From Spirochaetaceae bacterium (GTDB lineage Bacteria > Spirochaetota > Spirochaetia > UBA9216): a stretch of 9,097 nucleotides of DNA. Location of the stretch: contig JAQQAK010000027.1 in NCBI GenBank assembly GCA_028527945.1, positions 1 to 9,097 of the forward strand. The letters are read 5' to 3'. This document shows positions 1 to 4,542 of this stretch, piece after piece. A program made the position numbers and the translations under genes. Below the pieces are notes generated by a model, which had not been told where the DNA came from, searched no databases, and saw only the letters and a list, made by a program, of their open reading frames with translations. The stretch's first letter is position 1; each line of letters begins with the position of its first letter.

Positions 1-114
1 GTTTTTGAACTAATAGTTTATAACAAACTTTGCAATTGAGCCTATTATAAAGACTAAGTTGAAAAACATTTCTCTTGAATCTGACGATTTTAACCCCTTC
101 AAAAATGACTTTCA

Positions 115-160
115 TTAACAAATGTTAAAATTTGACATAAATTTTATAAAATAATTCACT
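115..160 (+). promoter_or_regulatory. Possible promoter with adjacent palindrome
   Basis: A perfect palindrome TTAACA-AA-TGTTAA (115-128) lies three bases before a consensus -35 hexamer TTGACA (132-137). At 17-base spacing the -10 position reads TTCACT (155-160), which is poor; the AT-rich stretch between contains TATAAA at too short a spacing. The palindrome could be an operator. No gene is obvious immediately downstream; the next gene starts at 423, beyond two stem-loops. The call rests on the -35 match and the symmetry alone. Confidence 0.25.
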
Positions 161-207
161 TTATTGTAGTAATCAAAAAACTCTTCAAATCATGAATTTA
201 CTTTTAT

Positions 208-247
208 GAGGCTCTTTCAAAACTCAGGGAGTTTTGAAAAGAGCTTC
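208..247. terminator. Long stem-loop, terminator-like
   Basis: Bases 208-224 pair with 230-247, with one bulged A, one G-T pair and a five-base loop (CAGGG). The core arms are GCTCTTTCAAAACT and AGTTTTGAAAAGAGC. There is no T-run on either side, so it is not a textbook Rho-independent terminator. Its right arm resembles that of the stem-loop at 324-360 (14 of 17 positions from GAGTTTTG onward), so the two belong to one hairpin family. Confidence 0.5.
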
Positions 248-263
248 CATAATGTAAAAGAAG

Positions 264-326
264 AAAAAATTACAACTTGTTATACTGTATATAATTACTT
301 AAAGTTGTAATTTTTTGCTTCAAAGC
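264..326 (+). repeat. Dispersed intergenic repeat, copy A, with perfect 15-bp dyad
   Basis: Bases 272-315 match 7038-7082 with four substitutions and one single-base gap. Both copies continue into CTTCAAAG(C) directly before a stem-loop. In this copy the flanks form a perfect inverted repeat of 15 bases: 264-278 pairs with 302-316, the right arm ending in six T, around a 23-base centre that contains TATACT and TATAAT. A transcript reading rightward would form a hairpin followed by U residues. In copy B the left arm is not complementary, so conservation is of sequence more than of the stem. Confidence 0.6.
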
Positions 327-360
327 TTCTTGCTAAACTAACCGAGTTTTGCAAGAAGCT
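324..360. terminator. Long stem-loop following repeat copy A
   Basis: Arms 324-339 and 345-360 are complementary over 16 bases with a single T-T mismatch (334/350) and a five-base loop AACCG. The stem is strong for such AT-rich DNA. It directly follows the conserved CTTCAAAG end of the dispersed repeat. The sequence after it (from 361) is AT-rich but has no clean T-run. It lies 29 bases upstream of the proposed -35 of the aldolase gene and so would insulate that gene from transcription entering from the left. Confidence 0.5.
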
Positions 361-388
361 ATTATGATTTAGTTTTTAAAATAGCTAA

Positions 389-417
389 TTGATCTTTAAA
401 TATCTATTTACTACTAT
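389..417 (+). promoter_or_regulatory. Promoter for aldolase gene, probably giving a leaderless mRNA
   Basis: TTGATC (389-394), a 17-base spacer, then TACTAT (412-417). Transcription would begin about six bases after the -10, that is at or next to the ATG at 423. This fits the absence of any Shine-Dalgarno sequence before that ATG. Both hexamers match the sigma-70 consensus at four of six positions, and the spacing is ideal. Confidence 0.5.
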
Positions 418-422
418 GACCT

Positions 423-1088
423 ATGGAATATTTAGCAGACACAGCAGATCTTGAAGCAATAAAACAATTATTTGATTATTTCCCAATGAGTGGAGTAACC
501 ACAAACCCAACGATCCTGAAACAATCAGGAATGAAATTATCAGAAGCAGTAAAAAGCATTCAAAACATTATTGGAGACAATTCTTTTCATATTCAAGTAA
601 TGAGTGAAGATTGTGATAACATAGTGAAAGAAGCAAAAGCATATAAAAATTATTTTGATTTTGGAGACAATTATTATTCAAAAATTCCAATTACAATGGA
701 AGGTCTTAAAGCTATGCGGATACTAAAAGACTCTGGCATAAATGTAACGGCTACAGCAATATTTACGCAACAACAAGCTCTTATAGCAGCTAAGGCCGGA
801 GCAGATTATGTAGCTCCTTATGTAAGCCGTCTTGATAACATATCATCACACGGTATTGATGTAGTTAGAGATATAGCTGAGAATATGACACATTATAAAC
901 TAGACAGCAAAGTTCTGGCAGCAAGTTTTAAAACTGTAGACCAGATACATAGAGTAAGTATGCACGGATGCCATTCTGTAACAGTAAATCCTGAATTACT
1001 CTATCAGTTAATAAAACACCCAATGACTGATATAAGCATAGAAACATTTCTTAAAGATGGAAAAGGTGTATACGACATAGAAATATAG
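423..1088 (+). CDS. fsa: Fructose-6-phosphate aldolase / transaldolase-like protein (FSA/TalC family)
   Basis: A cytoplasmic class I aldolase that forms a Schiff base with its substrate. At 221 residues it has the length of the short FSA/TalC subfamily rather than of classical transaldolases. Visible landmarks are Asp6, the GVTTNPT motif (24-30), Gln58 in the IQVM strand, the Schiff-base Lys87 in the SKIPIT strand, the APYVSRLD segment with Tyr133, and LAASFKT (165-171). From memory of E. coli FsaA, Gln59 and Tyr131 mark fructose-6-phosphate aldolases where transaldolases carry Glu and Phe; both are kept here, which favours aldolase activity (dihydroxyacetone plus glyceraldehyde 3-phosphate). 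Many relatives are nevertheless annotated as transaldolase, and activity cannot be settled from sequence. The ATG is fixed by homology and by an in-frame TGA two codons upstream. No Shine-Dalgarno precedes it. The gene stands alone and converges on the MFS gene. Confidence 0.9.
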   Translation: MEYLADTADLEAIKQLFDYFPMSGVTTNPTILKQSGMKLSEAVKSIQNIIGDNSFHIQVMSEDCDNIVKEAKAYKNYFDFGDNYYSKIPITMEGLKAMRILKDSGINVTATAIFTQQQALIAAKAGADYVAPYVSRLDNISSHGIDVVRDIAENMTHYKLDSKVLAASFKTVDQIHRVSMHGCHSVTVNPELLYQLIKHPMTDISIETFLKDGKGVYDIEI

Positions 1089-1111
1089 AAAAAGATTACA
1101 TAACAAAGCCG

Positions 1112-1139
1112 CAGCAGAATCATTTAATTGATTCTGCTG
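1112..1139. terminator. Shared stem-loop terminator between convergent genes
   Basis: CAGCAGAATCA (1112-1122) pairs perfectly with TGATTCTGCTG (1129-1139) around a six-base loop TTTAAT. It sits 23 bases after the aldolase stop and 32 bases beyond the MFS stop, so it can end transcription from both sides. The rightward tail (TACTATTATTTACTTATTT) is T-rich but interrupted; the leftward tail is poorer. Confidence 0.8.
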
Positions 1140-1171
1140 TACTATTATTTACTTATTTAACTGTTAGCGCT

Positions 1172-2374
1172 CTAAGCTTTTTCACTAAGCTTTGAAGACC
1201 ACATTCCGCATATGATCATAACAACTGCCATTATAGCAAGAGCTAAAAAGCCAGACAGCCAAGTCCCTGAAGATTCTTTCAGACTGCCAAGAAGAGTCGG
1301 ACAAACTGCGGCAAAAGCATATCCCACACCTTGAACAAAGGCCGAGATATTACGATTATCATCAAGGTTAACAGCCTGATCCATTACAAGACCAAACACA
1401 ACAGTAAATCCGCCTCCAGAGCCTATTCCTCCAATAAGGCACCATATAAGCCATAACTGTGGCAAACTTATTAAACCAACAGGGATTATAAACCATGCTG
1501 TTGCGACAATTAGAAATTGTGTTCTTCGTGATAATCTTGCCAATGCTGATAATGCGGGAATGCCAAAACATCCAATCAAACCAGCAATTTGAAAAATTGA
1601 AGCAGCTATACCAGCATAAGAATCAGTCATTCCAAGTGTACTTGTCAAATAAGAAGGAAGCCATGCGGTCAACCCATAAAAAAGAGAGGTATGACAACCA
1701 AAAGCTATAGCAAGAAGATATACAGGGAAACGCTTATAAACAGCAGGTAAATCTTCTATATTCTTTGAATCTTCAACCTCGGGACAGCGTTCTTTATCAA
1801 CTTTCGAAGTTCTAATTGCTACAGCTACCCATAAAGCAATAGCTATTAATGGGAAAATATCCCAAACGCATAATGAAAGCCGCCATTCCAGATGCCTGGC
1901 AATTGATGCAGTAGCTGCTGAAGTAATCATGGAACTGATACTCATTGCGGCAACATACAAACCTGTAATCATATTCTTTTTATCATTAAAATCATCAGCA
2001 ATTATAATGAGACAGATTATATTACCAATTGTCAAAGAGAATCCCAAAATCACTGTGCCTGCAAAAACAGCCCATACAGAACCTATAGATCTTATAAAAA
2101 CTCCGATAGCAATTCCAATTAACAAAGATATTGTCGTCTGAGTCGTTGATAGTTTAGAAATTACCAAAGACGCGACAGGAGAAAGAATAGCAAAACATAA
2201 AACCGGGATACTGGTTATTAATCCGGCAATAGTTGCGGATATTCCTAAACTTTGCTGCAAATCTGAGATGACTGACGGTAACGCGGTCAAATGACTACGA
2301 AGGTTAAACGAAAGAGCCATTAAAGCAAAAAAAAGAAGTACGTTTTTATTTTTGGAAGAGTTTTTTTCAAGCAT
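1172..2374 (-). CDS. MFS transporter, CynX/NimT (cyanate/nitroimidazole) type
   Basis: An inner-membrane major facilitator protein of 400 residues with about twelve hydrophobic segments. A charged central loop lies at roughly 188-216 between the two six-helix halves. The N-terminal signature LSFNLRSHLTALPSVISDL (21-39), followed by LGISATIAGLITSIPVLCF (43-61), is typical of the CynX/NimT branch, in which an Asn-Leu-Arg sits in the first helix. Family members include E. coli CynX (cyanate), NimT (2-nitroimidazole) and various drug or small-anion carriers, so the substrate is not predictable. Transport presumably uses the proton gradient. The start ATG has GAGG eight to nine bases upstream. The gene is transcribed divergently from leuB and converges on the aldolase gene. 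No cyanase or other substrate-revealing gene is next to it. Confidence 0.88.
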   Translation of the reverse strand: MLEKNSSKNKNVLLFFALMALSFNLRSHLTALPSVISDLQQSLGISATIAGLITSIPVLCFAILSPVASLVISKLSTTQTTISLLIGIAIGVFIRSIGSVWAVFAGTVILGFSLTIGNIICLIIIADDFNDKKNMITGLYVAAMSISSMITSAATASIARHLEWRLSLCVWDIFPLIAIALWVAVAIRTSKVDKERCPEVEDSKNIEDLPAVYKRFPVYLLAIAFGCHTSLFYGLTAWLPSYLTSTLGMTDSYAGIAASIFQIAGLIGCFGIPALSALARLSRRTQFLIVATAWFIIPVGLISLPQLWLIWCLIGGIGSGGGFTVVFGLVMDQAVNLDDNRNISAFVQGVGYAFAAVCPTLLGSLKESSGTWLSGFLALAIMAVVMIICGMWSSKLSEKA

Positions 2375-2430
2375 GTATTTATACCTCTGTTATATTGAAG
2401 CTTAGCCAAAAACGAATTGAGATGCAATTT

Positions 2431-2458
2431 ATTAAAGCGAATTCCTTAAGACTGTTAA
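2431..2458 (-). promoter_or_regulatory. Candidate promoter for the MFS gene
   Basis: On the minus strand, TTAACA (2458-2453), a 16-base spacer, then TTTAAT (2436-2431). Each hexamer differs from consensus at one position. It would start transcription around 2424 and give a leader of about 50 bases. A nearer TATAAC (2394-2389) is too close, since its start point would fall inside the ribosome site. Confidence 0.35.
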
Positions 2459-2595
2459 AAAGATAAAGTTGCAAATCACAAGATTAAAAATTAGCAAAAT
2501 GGTATTTTTATTTTCAATACTTTTTGTAAAAAAGATAAACTAAAGTAAAATGCTCTACCATTTTCATAAAAAATATATGATATTTATATTGCCGA

Positions 2596-2616
2596 TTTTG
2601 TAAAGAGCTTACAAAA
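2596..2616. other. Small perfect hairpin in divergent spacer
   Basis: TTTTGTAA (2596-2603) and TTACAAAA (2609-2616) are perfect inverted copies around AGAGC. There is no T-run on the right. On the minus strand the sequence after the hairpin is CGGCAAT, also without T. It could be a protein-binding dyad or a weak terminator. Confidence 0.35.
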
Positions 2617-2700
2617 ATTAACCACCAGAGAGGATGTAATAATAGATAAATCCCACTCGGTGATTAAGAAGCAATGTCATCGTAAAAACGGGTACATAGC

Positions 2701-2729
2701 TTTTCAGAGATAAAAGATTTTAGTATAAT
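2701..2729 (+). promoter_or_regulatory. Candidate promoter for leuB
   Basis: TTTTCA (2701-2706), a 17-base spacer, then a perfect TATAAT (2724-2729). The start point would be near 2736, giving a leader of about 68 bases. That leader contains an AT-only inverted repeat (TTTTTCTTA around 2755-2763 and TAAGAAAAA around 2780-2788) just before the ribosome site. The -35 is weak; the -10 and the spacing are good. Confidence 0.5.
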
Positions 2730-2803
2730 TAAAACAGCTTAAGTATTTATTAATTTTTCTTATATAAAGAACTATATTTTAAGAAAAAAAATAAGGAGTG
2801 ACA

Positions 2804-3886
2804 ATGAAAAATTATGAAATTGCAGTATTACCAGGAGACGGCATAGGCCCAGAAGTAATGGCTGAAGCAGTGAAGGTTCTCTCTGCAATAGAAAAAAAAT
2901 ACCAAATAACTTTTACCAAAAACTATGCTGATGTTGGAGGAGCTGCTATAGATAATCATGGCAAAGCTCTTCCTGAAAGCACAATAGAAACCTGTAAGTC
3001 TGCTGATGCAGTTCTTTTTGGTTCTGTGGGCGGACCAAAATGGGAAAAGCTTCCGCCTGAAGAGCAACCGGAAAGAGCTGCCCTTTTACCTTTACGTAAA
3101 ATCTTTAAACTTTTTGCCAATCTCAGACCTGCCATAGTATTTCCACAACTAAAAGAGGCATCACCTCTTAAAGGTGAAATAATAGGAGGCGGGTTTGATG
3201 TTCTGGTAGTTCGTGAGCTAACCGGAGGAATCTACTTTGGCCAACCTAAAGGAAACGATGGAAAAAAAGGTTTTGACACATTAATTTACACAGCAGATGA
3301 GATTGAACGAATAGGTAGAACAGCATTTGACACCGCAATGAAAAGAGGAAAAAAATTATGTTCTATAGATAAAGCTAATGTTTTATCATCAATGGTTCTA
3401 TGGAGAGACGTAATAACAAAACTTGCTAAAGAATACCCTGAGGTAGAAGTTACACATATGTACGTAGATAATGCTGCAATGCAGTTAGTTCGTAACCCAA
3501 AACAATTTGATGTCCTTCTTTGTGGAAACATGTTTGGCGATATAATTTCAGATGAAGCAAGTATGATCACGGGATCTCTTGGAATGCTACCTTCAGCATC
3601 TCTATCTGAAAGCGCTGATGGAGAACTTCCATTCGGTCTATACGAACCATCAGGTGGTTCTGCTCCTGATATAGCAGGACAAGGAATAGCTAATCCAATA
3701 GCACAAATTCTTTCAGCAGGCATGATGCTAAAATACAGCTTCGGAATGGATCAAGCTTACAATGATATCTATGCCGCAATTGAAAGTGTTCTTGATGAAG
3801 GATATCGTACTGGTGATATAATGTCGGATGGTATGAAGAAAATTGGCACCGCGGAAATAGGTGATCTTGTAGCTTCAAGGATTTAA
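2804..3886 (+). CDS. leuB: 3-isopropylmalate dehydrogenase
   Basis: A cytoplasmic, metal- and NAD-dependent beta-decarboxylating dehydrogenase. It oxidises (2R,3S)-3-isopropylmalate, the third step of leucine synthesis. At 360 residues it has full family length. Landmarks are LPGDGIGPEV (9-18), the LFGSVGGPKW loop (71-80), substrate arginines Arg98, Arg108 and Arg137 (in VVRELTGGIYFG), Tyr144, Lys190 in SIDKANV, the metal aspartates Asp222 (YVDNAAM), Asp246 and Asp250 (NMFGDIISDEAS), and the NAD loop GGSAPDIAGQGIANP (284-298). I chose ATG 2804 because AAGGAG (2793-2798) sits five bases upstream; an earlier GTG at 2798 overlaps this ribosome site and is unlikely. No leuA, leuC or leuD is next to it, so the other pathway genes must be elsewhere or absent. 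The family includes homoisocitrate and tartrate dehydrogenases, but the match here is to typical LeuB. Confidence 0.95.
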   Translation: MKNYEIAVLPGDGIGPEVMAEAVKVLSAIEKKYQITFTKNYADVGGAAIDNHGKALPESTIETCKSADAVLFGSVGGPKWEKLPPEEQPERAALLPLRKIFKLFANLRPAIVFPQLKEASPLKGEIIGGGFDVLVVRELTGGIYFGQPKGNDGKKGFDTLIYTADEIERIGRTAFDTAMKRGKKLCSIDKANVLSSMVLWRDVITKLAKEYPEVEVTHMYVDNAAMQLVRNPKQFDVLLCGNMFGDIISDEASMITGSLGMLPSASLSESADGELPFGLYEPSGGSAPDIAGQGIANPIAQILSAGMMLKYSFGMDQAYNDIYAAIESVLDEGYRTGDIMSDGMKKIGTAEIGDLVASRI

Positions 3887-3894
3887 CTAAAAAA

Positions 3895-3921
3895 CAGGAG
3901 AGATAAAAACTATCTCTCCTG
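3895..3921 (+). terminator. Stem-loop after leuB
   Basis: CAGGAGAGATA (3895-3905) and TATCTCTCCTG (3911-3921) are perfectly complementary over 11 bases with a five-base loop AAAAC. It begins eight bases after the leuB stop. The rightward tail has no T-run (AATCAACTTTA), while six A precede the stem. Efficiency as an intrinsic terminator is therefore uncertain, but the position strongly suggests the end of the leuB transcript. Confidence 0.65.
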
Positions 3922-3935
3922 AATCAACTTTATAA

Positions 3936-3964
3936 ATGACCTCACACCTCTTAGGTGGTATAAT
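3936..3964 (+). promoter_or_regulatory. Promoter for small exported-protein gene, with dyad in spacer
   Basis: ATGACC (3936-3941), a 17-base spacer, then a perfect TATAAT (3959-3964). The spacer holds a short dyad CACCT-CTT-AGGTG (3945-3957) that could bind a regulator. Transcription would start around 3970-3972, directly in front of the TTG start at 3973, so the mRNA would be leaderless or nearly so. The -35 shares the octamer TGACCTCA with the -35 region of the lipoprotein gene (4477-4484). Confidence 0.5.
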
Positions 3965-3972
3965 CTTAAACA

Positions 3973-4419
3973 TTGAAATATAAGCTAAACAAAGAAATAT
4001 ATGTTTTAATTCTCACTTTATTCATCTTTAGCAATCTATTATATGCTCAAGATTCAACTGAAAAAAACACAGATACAAAGGATACTATTGTAAAAACTCC
4101 GGAACCTTTTAGCATTGACGCAAGAAGCGCAATTTACTGTATAAACCTCTTAAAAAATAACCGCTATCTGGAAAAGCAAAACAACAAAGCAAAGTATAAC
4201 ATAATAGAAGTAAAAACAGTCTGGTCATGGTTTATTAAATATGATGAGAGTTTTCCGGAAGGATACCGCAAACGCTATGATATTATCGTAAACGGAAATA
4301 ATATGGATTGGGATAACAGTTATATAGAATACGGAGGCAAAATGATAAACCTGAAAATACTCTTCCTGTACAGAAATCAGTACCCACCAGAAAGCCTAAA
4401 AGATTATATTTACAATTAA
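3973..4419 (+). CDS. Short exported protein of unknown function
   Basis: I do not recognise this 148-residue protein. It begins with a clear Sec signal peptide: Lys-rich start, hydrophobic core about 9-23, likely cleavage at LLYA|QDS (after residue 25). There is no lipobox cysteine. The mature part starts with a low-complexity Asp/Thr/Lys linker (26-42), then a compact domain rich in Tyr, Trp and Asn with segments such as WSWFIKYDESFPEGY (84-98) and RYDIIVNGNNMDWD (101-114). It is probably periplasmic. The start must be TTG 3973: an in-frame TAA lies two codons upstream, and the next ATG is far inside. AGGTGG (3953-3958) is 14 bases away, too far for a normal ribosome site. The codon pattern and intact signal peptide argue for a real gene. 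It stands between leuB and the lipoprotein gene, and a link with the latter is only suggested by proximity and similar -35 boxes. Confidence 0.75.
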   Translation: MKYKLNKEIYVLILTLFIFSNLLYAQDSTEKNTDTKDTIVKTPEPFSIDARSAIYCINLLKNNRYLEKQNNKAKYNIIEVKTVWSWFIKYDESFPEGYRKRYDIIVNGNNMDWDNSYIEYGGKMINLKILFLYRNQYPPESLKDYIYN

Positions 4420-4461
4420 TTTCTTCACTTATGTAAAACGCGTGTAACAATAAAGTAAATA

Positions 4462-4505
4462 CAATATAGCCAATATTGACCTCAAATAAAAACAAAAGCT
4501 ATGTT
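4462..4505 (+). promoter_or_regulatory. Promoter and possible operator for the lipoprotein gene
   Basis: TTGACC (4476-4481), an 18-base spacer, then TATGTT (4500-4505). An inverted repeat CAATAT-AGCCA-ATATTG (4462-4478) overlaps the first bases of the -35, a position suited to a repressor. A TATAAA at 4507-4512 is an alternative -10 but would be spaced too far from this -35. Confidence 0.45.
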
Positions 4506-4542
4506 TTATAAAATCTTATACTTTCTCTAAAAGGATATTTTA

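Larger units (their letters stand above)
1..422. other. Gene-free left region with structured intergenic DNA
   Basis: No convincing coding region is present: all frames are broken by frequent stops, and no start with a ribosome site leads into an open frame. The region is very AT-rich. It holds a 14-base palindrome (115-128) beside a TTGACA hexamer, a long stem-loop (208-247), a perfect 15-bp dyad (264-278 with 302-316) inside a dispersed repeat, a second long stem-loop (324-360), and the likely promoter of the next gene (389-417). The first 39 bases are open in frame 1 and end in TGA, so they could be the tail of a gene entering from the left, but twelve codons cannot show this. Confidence 0.6.
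2375..2803. other. Divergent intergenic region between MFS gene and leuB
   Basis: This 429-base spacer has no supported gene. It contains outward promoters for both neighbours. It also has a 9-base inverted repeat (2496-2504 with 2556-2564) that encloses a small hairpin CTTTTT-GTA-AAAAAG, and an 8-base hairpin TTTTGTAA-AGAGC-TTACAAAA (2596-2616). A locally less AT-rich stretch at about 2620-2700 is open from 2570 to a stop at 2711-2713 (47 codons) but has no ATG and no ribosome site. I see no T-box motif, no leader peptide rich in leucine codons and no known riboswitch. Confidence 0.5.

Noticed and set aside
5..68. Nineteen-codon minus-strand open frame near the left edge
   Set aside because: It is short, has no ribosome site, closes before the window edge and resembles random AT-rich sequence.
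264..360. CRISPR-like repeats or a transposon end
   Set aside because: There is no regular spacer pattern, no transposase in the window and no target duplication visible beside either repeat copy.
416..454. Twelve-codon open frame (ATG 416) overlapping the aldolase start
   Set aside because: It has no ribosome site, and transcription from the proposed promoter would begin after its ATG, so a coupled leader peptide is unlikely.
2610..2690. Twenty-codon minus-strand open frame in the leuB spacer as a leader peptide
   Set aside because: It has no Shine-Dalgarno, runs opposite to leuB and contains no distinctive codon run; it is better seen as chance.
2730..2803. T-box or leucine attenuator in the leuB leader
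   Set aside because: There is no T-box consensus, no run of leucine codons and no GC-rich terminator; only a weak AT stem is present.
2798..2806. GTG start for leuB six bases before the ATG
   Set aside because: The GTG overlaps the AAGGAG ribosome site, and LeuB proteins begin close to the ATG at 2804, which is ideally spaced.
3286..3723. 145-codon open frame antisense to leuB
   Set aside because: It lies wholly inside the well-conserved leuB frame, has no ribosome site, and its translation has no recognisable domain.
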